From: Rikenellaceae bacterium
GTDB lineage: Bacteria; Bacteroidota; Bacteroidia; Bacteroidales; Rikenellaceae
Assembly (NCBI GenBank): GCA_009783565.1
Contig: WRDF01000004.1
Coordinates: 62,001-126,000, forward strand
Reading direction: 5' to 3'
Length of the DNA: 64,000 nt
Shown: one piece after another, positions 32,229 to 40,741 of the stretch
Numbering within the stretch: the first letter of the stretch is position 1
Layout of the letters: every line of letters starts with the position of its first letter
Made by a program: the position numbers and the translations under genes
Notes under the pieces: generated by a model
What the model saw: the letters and a program-made list of their open reading frames with translations, nothing else
What the model was told of the DNA's origin: nothing
Databases searched by the model: none

Positions 32229-34656
32229 AACTCGCCGATATAAAATATGTTCGCCCGTAGGCGTAGAGGTATTTCGACGGAAATGGCCGCCAATTATGAT
32301 TCGGCGAACTGCCGCCGCGCGCGATGCGCATCTGCTCGTAACCGCTGTACACTATATCGTCGCGCCCCAGCAGATTATTGACCGACGCCAGCAGCGTGAC
32401 CGCACCGCCGCCTGTCATCCTGAACGAGCGCAGAACGAAAAGATTCGCTATGAAAGCATCGCCCAGCCGCTGCTGACCAACGAATTCGCGGTGTTTTTCG
32501 GGCGACTCGGCAAGTCCGTAGGCGCGCTCCATACGCCTCAAAGGCGAAACATCGACATATCGGCCGCCCATATAGCTCCCCGTGAGCGATGCCAGCCACC
32601 CGCGCCCACCGTAACGCACCTCAGCCGTGACAACACGTTCGGGCGACGTTGCGAGAGAATATCCACGCAGGCGGCTGCGCGAACCGGAAACGATGGTGCG
32701 CTGCGTCGCGTTGTCGGCGATTGTCACCAGCGGGTCGGAGTCGTAGGTGTAACTTCCAAGCGCGGCGGCGAGGCTGAACGCCACGCGCGGCGATGCGTCC
32801 CAGCGTGCCGCGAATTCCACGCCGTAGAAAAGTTTGTCGATCCCGGCGAGCGACATGTCAGCGAAAAGGCTCTCGACATCGTCCCAATAACGATAGGCGG
32901 CCGTTTCGTTCGATGTGCGCGTTGCGAAAGCCGATGCGGTGAGCGTCAGATTATTAAACACCGCCGCATATTCCGCATCGGCAGACAGCAGCCCCACCGT
33001 GCATGGCGCGGCGATGGCGGCATTCGAGAAGTCGGGGTTGAGAAACACCGCTCCGGCACGCGGCATCATTTCCGCCGCAACGGCTGAAAAATTCACCATC
33101 CGGCGTACCGAGAAATTATAACCGACCGATATTTTTGCGGAATACGGATTAAACGCAAACTCGCGCGAGCAGCCCAGCGACCCGCTGCCGGGGAAGAGTT
33201 CTTTTTCATAAAACCCCTCGCGCCACAGTGCGCCCTCGCCGACTTCCAGCGCCGCCGATGCGCTCACGCGCCCCTGGGCAAAAAGCAATGCCGCGTGGAT
33301 TTCGGTGCGCCGCGCCGCGAACCGATAGTCGTGTCCGAAACGGTCGCCCACACTTACAAGGCGATCGGGCGCACGCTTATTGTTCAGATGAAAATCGCCG
33401 AACCGCTCATCGTCAAGCAGGTATTGGTCTACGTCAAGCATCGGCCCTGCGCCCAGCAGGTCGCGCAACTTCCGAAAATGACGACGACGGTCGCTGTCGT
33501 GGCGCACACCGGCGATGAGCGCAAACCGTCGGTCGAGCTGCGTTCTGATGCTCACGGCGAATTGCGCATTCACGACCGCCTCCATCCGGTCGGAAATAAT
33601 ATAAGCCGGTATCTGTGCGTCGCCGCGGTTGAGGTTCTGCTCCGCCAACTGCTCCCAGAAGATCTGTGTCACACGCGGATCGCGCACCGTCCATCCCGTC
33701 GCAGGGTTGGTCGCCTCATAACCGGGCATATATCTGTAATAATCGGGCTGCGGGGGCGACGCGGCGAACCATTGCAGCGCGCTGCGCCCCTCCTCCCCGA
33801 CGCGACACCACGCCGATGCCATAATCTCGGTCGCGGGCGACAGCCGCCCGACGTAGGATACGAGCGGATAGACGTGTGTCCGACATGCCACGCGCGCCGA
33901 CCGTTCGCGCCCGCCATAATAGCCCCACGCGGGGTTGTAGAGGCGGTCTCCCGTAAGTTCGAACGCCTCCTGTGTCGCTGCCGAGCGCAGGCCGTTCTCT
34001 GCGCTTGCCGCACCGATCAAAAAAGAGAGACCGTGCCGCTCACTGAGTTCGAAATCCACTCCGCCCAGCGCGTTGAACTCCTGCGAGAAGACCCCGCGCA
34101 CGCCCCCGTCGCGCCCGCCGCGCCCTTCGAACAACGCTCCGGCGTAAGTTCCGTCGTAAAGTTCACCCGCGCCGCTAATTCGTCCGCCGAGCCTCCCGCG
34201 ACGGTTGTAGGTGAATGCCGATATGCGCATACCGGGCACAATTATCGATTCGATGTCGGCGGGAAATTCTCTCGCGGATGCGTTCAGCCTCGCCGCCGTG
34301 CCGTCGGGACGCAGGCGTTCACCGCGCCGCAACATGCCAAGGAGCGCGAAATCCGTATTACGCGCGACTGTGCCCGAAATGTCGATGCCGCCCCAAAAGT
34401 CGCGCGTGAGGGCATGCGGGTAGCCGCGACGATTGTAACGCACGGCCGAAAAGCTGAACTCCGAGAGCGCATCGAAGAGACTGCCCGCCCCACGCAAAGG
34501 ACTGAAAAACAGCTCTATATCGGTAGTGAGTTCGCGCATTACCGCGTCGTCGCCCATAGCCGTATTGTTATGGAAAAACTCATGACCGTCCTGTCCAACC
34601 GCGTGTCCACAAGCAAGCAGGAAGAAAATGATGTATAGCAGACGTGTTCTTTGCAC
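32218..34656 (-). CDS. TonB-dependent receptor-like outer-membrane barrel
   Basis: 812 residues with a signal peptide (LLYIIFFLLACGHAVGQ). Alternating beta-strand sequence runs to a terminal aromatic strand (TYFISASYAF), typical of outer-membrane barrels. The segment DALSEFSFSAVRYNRRGYPHALTRDFWGGIDISG resembles the plug start of a SusC-like subset, but the N-terminal carboxypeptidase-like domain and a clear TonB box are not visible. Substrate unknown. It is the first gene of a three-gene operon with two DUF5689 lipoproteins. Confidence 0.75.
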   Translation of the reverse strand: MQRTRLLYIIFFLLACGHAVGQDGHEFFHNNTAMGDDAVMRELTTDIELFFSPLRGAGSLFDALSEFSFSAVRYNRRGYPHALTRDFWGGIDISGTVARNTDFALLGMLRRGERLRPDGTAARLNASAREFPADIESIIVPGMRISAFTYNRRGRLGGRISGAGELYDGTYAGALFEGRGGRDGGVRGVFSQEFNALGGVDFELSERHGLSFLIGAASAENGLRSAATQEAFELTGDRLYNPAWGYYGGRERSARVACRTHVYPLVSYVGRLSPATEIMASAWCRVGEEGRSALQWFAASPPQPDYYRYMPGYEATNPATGWTVRDPRVTQIFWEQLAEQNLNRGDAQIPAYIISDRMEAVVNAQFAVSIRTQLDRRFALIAGVRHDSDRRRHFRKLRDLLGAGPMLDVDQYLLDDERFGDFHLNNKRAPDRLVSVGDRFGHDYRFAARRTEIHAALLFAQGRVSASAALEVGEGALWREGFYEKELFPGSGSLGCSREFAFNPYSAKISVGYNFSVRRMVNFSAVAAEMMPRAGAVFLNPDFSNAAIAAPCTVGLLSADAEYAAVFNNLTLTASAFATRTSNETAAYRYWDDVESLFADMSLAGIDKLFYGVEFAARWDASPRVAFSLAAALGSYTYDSDPLVTIADNATQRTIVSGSRSRLRGYSLATSPERVVTAEVRYGGRGWLASLTGSYMGGRYVDVSPLRRMERAYGLAESPEKHREFVGQQRLGDAFIANLFVLRSFRMTGGGAVTLLASVNNLLGRDDIVYSGYEQMRIARGGSSPNHNWRPFPSKYLYAYGRTYFISASYAF

Positions 34657-34701
34657 TGATAATAATAATTACGGCCTCTGAAACAACCCATTCAGTCCAC
34701 G

Positions 34702-34709
34702 CAAATATA
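34702..34709 (-). promoter_or_regulatory. Promoter of the receptor operon
   Basis: TATATTTG on the minus strand, 45 bases before the receptor start at 34656. No good -33 box was found. The 34657-34878 gap between the divergent genes otherwise holds AT-rich sequence. Confidence 0.55.
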
Positions 34710-34858
34710 CCGTTTTGCAGTAAGAAATCATATATTTCTGTCGCAAAATTGCATTGATTTTGCCTTTTTGGCAAAATCCTCCTGTCGATTGTTTTAGCCA
34801 TAGCGTGTCAAGCCCACAATGGTAATTACTACAAAATAACTCTCACTCAATTTTTTTG

Positions 34859-34866
34859 TATATTTG
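34859..34866 (+). promoter_or_regulatory. Promoter of the DUF4919 gene
   Basis: TATATTTG ends only 12 bases before the ATG at 34879. This box rules out the in-frame TTG at 34864 as a start and implies a leader of less than 10 nt, or a start further downstream. Confidence 0.5.
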
Positions 34867-34878
34867 CCGTTATTAATA

Positions 34879-35613
34879 ATGATGAACAAAATCAGCAAGA
34901 CAATATTGTCGGTCGTAGTGTTCTTCGCATTCGGCAAAGCGCAGGCGCAGGAACAGCCGCAGTGGCAGCCTGTGGACGATGCGGCGATCCGTGCGGCGGT
35001 GTTCGACCCCGCATCGCCGTTCTACTATCCGCCGCTGATGGCGCGCTATATTCGCGGCGATGCGGCGCTTACGCTCGACGACTACCGCCATCTCTACTAT
35101 GGGTTCGCTATGACGGACGACTACCGCCCGCTCGACCCCATAGCGGGCGAGACCGAGCTGCTCACGATATTGGAACGGGTCGGTACAGGACCTACACCCG
35201 AAGATGCGGAAAAGTTGTTGCGCCATGCCCGCGAGGTGATGCAGCGCGATCCGTTCAGTCCTTCCGTGATAAACTTTATGACGTTCGCTTACGGGATTCT
35301 GGGCGATGTAGAGGAGGAGCATGCGAGCGCAGCGCGATTGGCAGGGGTGCTGGGAGCGATAGGTTCGTCGGGTGACGGACTGCGCGAGCAGAGCGCATGG
35401 CACGTGACATTTTTCACCCATGTGAACGATTTTTTGGCTGCGCGCGGCCTCTTGGCACGCGATCGCCGTGTAGTGAGCCGTGCGGTGGAATATGTGACGC
35501 TTGCCGAGCCGGACGGGCGCAATCGCGGTTACTATTTCGATTTCAGCCGCATATACGTCCGGCCGCCGACCGAGATACCCGAACGGCCGCGGGGACTTAG
35601 ACCGAGACTGTGA
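34879..35613 (+). CDS. DUF4919 exported protein
   Basis: 244 residues from the ATG at 34879 (a second ATG follows directly). A signal peptide ends near KAQAQ. The rest is helical, with DDYRHLYYGFAMTDDYRPLD near the N-terminus and a C-terminal RGYYFDFSRIYVRPP, fitting DUF4919, a family found near peptidases and surface proteins in Bacteroidales. Function is unknown. Its stop is followed by a partial copy of the palindromic element and then by the clostripain-family gene. Confidence 0.8.
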   Translation: MMNKISKTILSVVVFFAFGKAQAQEQPQWQPVDDAAIRAAVFDPASPFYYPPLMARYIRGDAALTLDDYRHLYYGFAMTDDYRPLDPIAGETELLTILERVGTGPTPEDAEKLLRHAREVMQRDPFSPSVINFMTFAYGILGDVEEEHASAARLAGVLGAIGSSGDGLREQSAWHVTFFTHVNDFLAARGLLARDRRVVSRAVEYVTLAEPDGRNRGYYFDFSRIYVRPPTEIPERPRGLRPRL

Positions 35614-35630
35614 ACGCGCGCGCGTGTCCG
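35614..35630 (+). repeat. Partial stop-abutting element (after DUF4919 gene)
   Basis: TGA is followed by ACGCGCGCGCGT and GTCCGG. It has the alternating palindrome, but the TTTTCC and AGCCTGCC parts are missing, so it is a weak member. Confidence 0.45.
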
Positions 35631-35650
35631 GAAACAATTAGTTGAATATT

Positions 35651-36871
35651 ATGAGACGAATACTATATTTTTTCCTGCCGGTCGTGCTGGCGATGTCATT
35701 CATGGCGACCTCATGCAGGAACGATTGCAGCGACTGCGATTTCTCGCCTGTGTTTCCTAAGCACAAAAGGGCGCTGTTCTACTATATGGGCATGGATAAT
35801 AACCTTTCGGGGTTCGGAGTAAGAAACCTCGACGCCATGCGGCGCGGAACAACGGCCGAAAATATGAACGGAGGGGCGATCGTAGTGTTTAACGATAATC
35901 CGACCACCATCGGCTCGAACACTCATTTGATATACCTTTATGCCGATAGTCGCGGCTCGCGGGAGAGAATCATCTATGAATGGGACGAGAACCTCGACTC
36001 GTCCGATCCGGAGGTGCTGCGTATGGCTTTCGAGAAAGCGAGAGAGTTGGTCAATGCCGAATCGTGGGCGCTGGGCGTGGGGTCACACGGATCGGGATGG
36101 CTGCCCGCTACGGCGCCGAGTTCGAGAGCGCTGATCGACAACCGGGGCAGCTATATGGAGATGCACGATTTCGTGAATGCTCTGCCCGCGGGTACGTTTG
36201 ACTTCGCGATCATGGACCTGTGTTATATGGGCGGCGTGGAGTTCGCATATGCTATGCGAAGCAAGGTGAGATATGTCGTGGCGTCACCTGCCGAGATTAT
36301 GGGCGACGGAATGCCTTACGACCTCATACTCAAACACATATTCGCCGATGTGCCGCGATTGGGCGAGGGCGGGGTGGCGGAAGTATTCTACGAGTATTAT
36401 CTCAACAACTCGAACGAATTCAACAGATTCGGAACAATCGCGCTCTATGACTGCTCGATGTTCGGTGCGCTGGCCGAAGTGATGAGCGAGGTCGTCGCGC
36501 CAAAAAAAGACATGATAGAGGCGATGACACGCGCCTATCTGAACACGCGGATACAATCGTTTCACCGCCCCGGCACGATATCCGGTTTCAGAGATTTCGA
36601 ACCTGCAATATTAGACCTTCGGGAGTTCGTCTATGACCTTTATCCGGAAAGCGAAGACGACGACCTGCGCCGAAGGTTCGACGAGGCGCTCGACCGCGCA
36701 GTGATCTATAAGCGCACCACCGAACAACGGCTGTTCCCCTCACAGTTCACCGTGCCCAAAGAGCGTTACAGCGGTGTCGGCACTTATATCCCGATAGGTG
36801 CATACGCCGCGCTGAACCATTATTACTGGCAGACGGCATGGGCAAAGGCGGTGTATGGAGTTATGGAGTGA
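35651..36871 (+). CDS. Clostripain-family (C11) cysteine peptidase lipoprotein
   Basis: 406 residues from the ATG at 35651; the frame also reads from a TTG at 35642, which is less likely. Lipobox FMATSC (Cys 22). The C11 pattern is present: His 146 in GVGSHGSGW and Cys 191 in IMDLCYMGGVEFAY, as the catalytic dyad. Family members cleave after Arg or Lys, often self-activate, and act at the cell surface. The probable substrate is unknown. It lies 37 bases after the DUF4919 gene and probably shares its transcript. Confidence 0.88.
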   Translation: MRRILYFFLPVVLAMSFMATSCRNDCSDCDFSPVFPKHKRALFYYMGMDNNLSGFGVRNLDAMRRGTTAENMNGGAIVVFNDNPTTIGSNTHLIYLYADSRGSRERIIYEWDENLDSSDPEVLRMAFEKARELVNAESWALGVGSHGSGWLPATAPSSRALIDNRGSYMEMHDFVNALPAGTFDFAIMDLCYMGGVEFAYAMRSKVRYVVASPAEIMGDGMPYDLILKHIFADVPRLGEGGVAEVFYEYYLNNSNEFNRFGTIALYDCSMFGALAEVMSEVVAPKKDMIEAMTRAYLNTRIQSFHRPGTISGFRDFEPAILDLREFVYDLYPESEDDDLRRRFDEALDRAVIYKRTTEQRLFPSQFTVPKERYSGVGTYIPIGAYAALNHYYWQTAWAKAVYGVME

Positions 36872-36899
36872 CACACGCGTGTGTTTTCCAACCTGCCGG
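36872..36899 (+). repeat. Stop-abutting palindromic element, copy 5 (after clostripain gene)
   Basis: The stop TGA is followed directly by CACACGCGTGTG, TTTTCC, AACCTGCCGG and then a GTCATTCC-type stretch. A near-perfect copy of the rpsJ-linked element. Confidence 0.85.
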
Positions 36900-36957
36900 A
36901 TAACTGTCATTCCAAGCGATATGGCGACGCTTAATGAGATTGACAATTTGATTTAAT

Positions 36958-37563
36958 ATGCTGCTGCAAAACAAACTGAAAAGCTATAAACTTATTCTGG
37001 CGAGCCGGTCGCCGCGGCGGCGGGAGTTGCTCGGCGGCGCCGGTCTGGAATTCACGGTAGCGGACGATTTCGAGGTCGAAGAGGTTTATCCGCCGCAGAT
37101 GCCGCCGCGAAAAGTTCCGCAATATCTCGCAGAACTCAAATCACGTGCTTATCCCGCTACGCTCGCCAACGACGAGATATTGATCACGGCCGACACGGTG
37201 GTGATACTCGACGGTGAGATTCTCGGCAAGCCCGCAAACCGCAACGAAGCCATAAAAATGCTCGAAAGCCTTTCGGGACGCGAACACGTGGTGGTGACAG
37301 GTGTATGTTTGCGCAGCAAGCAGCAGCGGCGAAGTTTTTCGGCCGTAAGCCGCGTCACGTTTCGTCCGCTGTCAGCCGAAGAGATAGAATATTACGTGGA
37401 CAACTGCCGCCCGTACGACAAGGCGGGAGCTTACGGCATTCAGGAGTGGATCGGCTACGTGGGTATCCGCAGCATTCGCGGATCGTTCTATAACGTAATG
37501 GGACTGCCGGTCGAGGCGCTGTTCACCAATCTTGCGAAATTCACACACGAGCGTGTTTTATAA
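36958..37563 (+). CDS. Maf-family nucleoside triphosphate pyrophosphatase
   Basis: 201-residue cytoplasmic house-cleaning enzyme that hydrolyses non-standard or modified NTPs to NMP and PPi. The Maf signature ASRSPRRRELLGGAGLEF (residues 16-33), ADTVVILDGEILGKP and the C-terminal GIRSIRGSFYNVMGLP are present. It is the last + gene before the convergent GH92 gene. A hairpin follows the stop. Confidence 0.93.
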   Translation: MLLQNKLKSYKLILASRSPRRRELLGGAGLEFTVADDFEVEEVYPPQMPPRKVPQYLAELKSRAYPATLANDEILITADTVVILDGEILGKPANRNEAIKMLESLSGREHVVVTGVCLRSKQQRRSFSAVSRVTFRPLSAEEIEYYVDNCRPYDKAGAYGIQEWIGYVGIRSIRGSFYNVMGLPVEALFTNLAKFTHERVL

Positions 37564-37566
37564 CTT

Positions 37567-37603
37567 GTCATTCTTCCGCACGTAAACTGTGCGGAAGAAT
37601 GAC
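37567..37603. terminator. Hairpin after maf, with degenerate element
   Basis: GTCATTCTTCCGCAC at 37567-37581 pairs perfectly with GTGCGGAAGAATGAC at 37589-37603. It is followed by ACACATGTGT, GTTTCCC and AGATCTATCGGGA (37602-37631), a degenerate relative of the palindromic element. It separates the convergent maf and GH92 genes. Confidence 0.7.
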
Positions 37604-37635
37604 ACATGTGTGTTTCCCAGATCTATCGGGACTAT

Positions 37636-40569
37636 TTATTCAGGTTTTATAATCTCCGTAAACACCTCCGCACCCGGCAATGCCCAGCGGAACGTAAGTT
37701 CATAATTGCCGCCGCGCTGGAAGTACAGGATGCGGTAATTGTGGTAGCCTTTTCGTAGTCCTATGCTGTTTCTTTTGGTTGTGTAATCGCGCCGCCCGTC
37801 GAGGTCGATCACTTTCTGGTCGCCGATATAGAGCACGCTGCCGTCGGTGCTGCGCAAATGAAAAGTGTAGATACCGTCTTCGGGAATTTTTACCTCGCCT
37901 TCAAAAATATATCCGAAATTGTGGCGCGCGGGCGTGTTGTCGAGCGACACGCGCTCCATAACCCCCGTGTCGAGTGGAGTGAGCGGCAACATTTCGTAGA
38001 CCGAAGTAAACCGCCCTTCGTAATACTTGTAATTCACGCCGCTAAGCATCCCCGCAGGCAAAGTAGTGAAATCCGGTTCGCGCAGGGCGACTTTCACCGC
38101 CTCCGCATGGGTCATGCGGCTAGGCTCATATCCTTCTTTAAATGCCCGCGCCCGCAACGTAGCGCTTTCGGTGATGCGCACGGGTTCGGTAAAAAGCGTC
38201 GAACTTTCGGTCGGCTCGCTGCCATCGAGCGTGTAGTATATCCGCGCGCCGTCGGTCGTCGTGCCGATTTCTACCGTCACCTCGTCGGCAAATACGCTGA
38301 TGTCGCTCGTTATATAAGGCACAGAGACCACGCGACGGGTCGTCTGAGAATAGGGGAATGTCTCCGGTTGCGTGCCGCGCGTACGGTTCGGCGTCCGGCG
38401 AAGCGTAAACCTCAACTCGCCGCCACCCATAATCTGGTCGTATGTAATAAAATTCTCCACAATTTCGCGACCGTTCAGCTCCACGCGCTCGATATATTTA
38501 TTCCGCGCCGGATTGTTGGCCGTGATAACCAATTGATTGCCATTGGCGAGGTTCATCGTCGCGCGCGGGAACAGCGGCGTGGTCAGAGCGAACTCGTTAG
38601 AACCCGGACAAACGGAGTAGAATCCGAGACTTGTCAGGATATACCATGCCGACATCTGACCGCAGTCTTCGTTGCCGCTGATGCCTTCAGGCGTAGCAAA
38701 GTATTGCTCGGCCAGCAGGCGGCGCGTCATCTCCTGCGTCTTCCAGGGTTGCCCCGCCCAATTGTAAAGGAATGCCTTGTGATGGCTCGGTTCGTTGCCC
38801 TGCGCATACTGGCCGATCATGCCCGTGATGTCGGACACATGGCCGTCGATGCGCGAGTCGGTGGTGAACAGGTCGTCCAGAGCCTCGATGAATCTCTCGC
38901 GGCTGCCGAAAAGCTGCACATGGCCCGCAACATCGTGCGGCACGAAGAAACGGTACTGCCAGGGGGTAGCCTCCGTATATGCGCTCGTCGGCTCGTAGGA
39001 ATTGAACGGTTCGTCCCAATTGCCGTTCAACTTGCGAGGGCGGAAAAAGCCCGTCCGCCCGTCGAAAATATTCACGTAATTCAACGCCCTGCCATAATAA
39101 TATTCCGCATCCTCGGCATGACCCAGCGCCTCGGCCATCCTCGCGATGCACCAATCGTTGTAGGCGTATTCCAACACGCACGACACCGATTCCTGTGCAA
39201 GGTCGCTCGGTATATAGCCGTACTTGATGTAGTGCACCGACCCCTTGCGGTTGATATTCGACGAGCGCTTCATGGCCTCGAACGCCTTTCCCGCGTCGAA
39301 GTCTCGGATGCCTTTCATATAAGCGTCGGCAATCACCGACACCGAGTGATAACCGATCATGCAGTAGGTCTCGCCGCACGCCAGCGGCCATATCGGCAGC
39401 TCGCCCGTCGTATCATACATTTCCAGCATCGACCATATAATATCCTCCGTCAACTTATGGTCTGTGAGCGTCATCAGCGGATGCCATGCGCGGAACGTAT
39501 CCCACAGCGAGAGAGTGGAATAATACGTCCGCCCCTCGGCCACCTGTCCGATCGTCATGTCGTGGCGGCGGAACTGTCCGTTCACGTCGCTCATAGTGTT
39601 CGGCACGACGCGCGTGCGGTACATACCCGTGTAGAACAGTTTGCGTTCGTCCTCCGTGCCGCCCTCGACCGTGATGCGCGATAACTCGCCCCGCCACACA
39701 TCGCGCGTTGCGGAGTGCACGGCATCGAAATCGAAATGCGGAACATCGTGCACCAGGTTCTCGCGCGCGTTCTCTTCGCTCACTTTCGAAATGCCCGTGA
39801 CGGCTACCAACGGGATGCCGTCCCCCGTTCCGAAGCGCACCACAACTTGCACGTTATTCGACGGATAGTCCGTTCCGGCGGGTACGACCACACCGTCACA
39901 CACGAACTCCACCGACTCTATGGGGCGAGAGAAGCGCGATACGAAGAACGTATAGTTATTCGGCGACCAGCCCTGCGTGCGTTTCATCCCCGCGATCTCG
40001 TTCTCCGCCGTCTGATGCAGTTCGATCTTGTCAGCCCACTTGCCGTCGATGGCGTGTTTCAGACAGATAATCACGATTTCGGGCTGTCCTTCGGTGTATG
40101 TGTACCGATGAACGCCGGTGTATCTGGTCGCGGTCAGCTCAGCCGTGATCCCGGCCTCGGGGAAGTGCACGCGGTAATATCCGGGCGAGGCCTGCTCGTC
40201 GTCGTGTGAAAACCGGTGAGGTTCGAAGATATAGCCGCGCGGCACGAGCGTCGGTTCGCTCGACGTGGGGTGGAATAAAATATCCGCCAAGTCGGCGCAA
40301 CCCGTGCCGCTCAGGTGCGTATGCGAGAATCCGATAATCGTGTCGTCGTCCCAATGATAACCGGCGCAGGCATCCCAACCCGCATTACGGGTGTCGGGGC
40401 TGAGCTGCACCGCTCCGAACGGATACGTCGCACCCGGATAGGTGTGCCCGTGAAACCCCGTCCCTATGAATGGATCGACGTAATCGATAGGCTCTCTGCG
40501 GTCGCTATCGGCTGCCGTACAACCACCCAGTATCGCCGCCAACGCGATAAAAAATATATGCTTTTTCAT
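37636..40569 (-). CDS. GH92 alpha-mannosidase lipoprotein with chitobiase-like and PA14 domains
   Basis: 977 residues; lipobox AAILGGC (Cys 17). The GH92 N-terminal domain begins at YVDPFIGTGFHGHTYPGATYPFGAVQLSPDT, and the catalytic domain carries GNEDCGQMSAWY near residue 633, where the general acid sits in known members. Residues about 753-800 (YYTLDGSEPT) are a chitobiase C-terminal-like module; about 843-973 form a PA14 domain (GIYTFHLRSTDGSVLYIGDQ). GH92 enzymes trim alpha-mannose from N-glycans. It lies downstream of a GH29 gene, which supports host or yeast glycan use. Confidence 0.93.
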   Translation of the reverse strand: MKKHIFFIALAAILGGCTAADSDRREPIDYVDPFIGTGFHGHTYPGATYPFGAVQLSPDTRNAGWDACAGYHWDDDTIIGFSHTHLSGTGCADLADILFHPTSSEPTLVPRGYIFEPHRFSHDDEQASPGYYRVHFPEAGITAELTATRYTGVHRYTYTEGQPEIVIICLKHAIDGKWADKIELHQTAENEIAGMKRTQGWSPNNYTFFVSRFSRPIESVEFVCDGVVVPAGTDYPSNNVQVVVRFGTGDGIPLVAVTGISKVSEENARENLVHDVPHFDFDAVHSATRDVWRGELSRITVEGGTEDERKLFYTGMYRTRVVPNTMSDVNGQFRRHDMTIGQVAEGRTYYSTLSLWDTFRAWHPLMTLTDHKLTEDIIWSMLEMYDTTGELPIWPLACGETYCMIGYHSVSVIADAYMKGIRDFDAGKAFEAMKRSSNINRKGSVHYIKYGYIPSDLAQESVSCVLEYAYNDWCIARMAEALGHAEDAEYYYGRALNYVNIFDGRTGFFRPRKLNGNWDEPFNSYEPTSAYTEATPWQYRFFVPHDVAGHVQLFGSRERFIEALDDLFTTDSRIDGHVSDITGMIGQYAQGNEPSHHKAFLYNWAGQPWKTQEMTRRLLAEQYFATPEGISGNEDCGQMSAWYILTSLGFYSVCPGSNEFALTTPLFPRATMNLANGNQLVITANNPARNKYIERVELNGREIVENFITYDQIMGGGELRFTLRRTPNRTRGTQPETFPYSQTTRRVVSVPYITSDISVFADEVTVEIGTTTDGARIYYTLDGSEPTESSTLFTEPVRITESATLRARAFKEGYEPSRMTHAEAVKVALREPDFTTLPAGMLSGVNYKYYEGRFTSVYEMLPLTPLDTGVMERVSLDNTPARHNFGYIFEGEVKIPEDGIYTFHLRSTDGSVLYIGDQKVIDLDGRRDYTTKRNSIGLRKGYHNYRILYFQRGGNYELTFRWALPGAEVFTEIIKPE

Positions 40570-40593
40570 TCTTTTTTGTTTGGGTCATTCCGA

Positions 40594-40709
40594 CCTGCCG
40601 AATGTCGTTCCGAACGAACGTGAGGAATCTATTGCGAGTTTATAAATTATAAAGACAAAACCAACGATAGATTCCTCCGCCTGCGGCGTTCGGAATAACA
40701 TTCGGCAGG
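40594..40709. repeat. Long inverted repeat between GH29 and GH92 genes
   Basis: Arms 40594-40632 and 40667-40709 pair over most of their length; CCTGCCGAATGT, TTCCGAACG and GGAATCTAT are mirrored by ATAGATTCC, CGTTCGGAA and ACATTCGGCAGG. The arms include the tail of the stop-abutting element (CCTGCCG) joined to a GTCATTCCGAACG-type repeat, so the two repeat families are linked here. Confidence 0.65.
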
Positions 40710-40741
40710 CTGTTTTGATGTGGCCGCAGCCATCACGTGTG

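Noticed and set aside
33295..34638. 447-codon + strand frame opposite the TonB-receptor-like gene
   Set aside because: Low-information Arg-rich translation, no start signals, and it is entirely antisense to a barrel protein with a signal peptide and family features.
37858..39684. Long + strand open frame opposite the GH92 gene
   Set aside because: A shadow of GC-rich codon use; the translation has no domain and the minus-strand GH92 protein is unmistakable.
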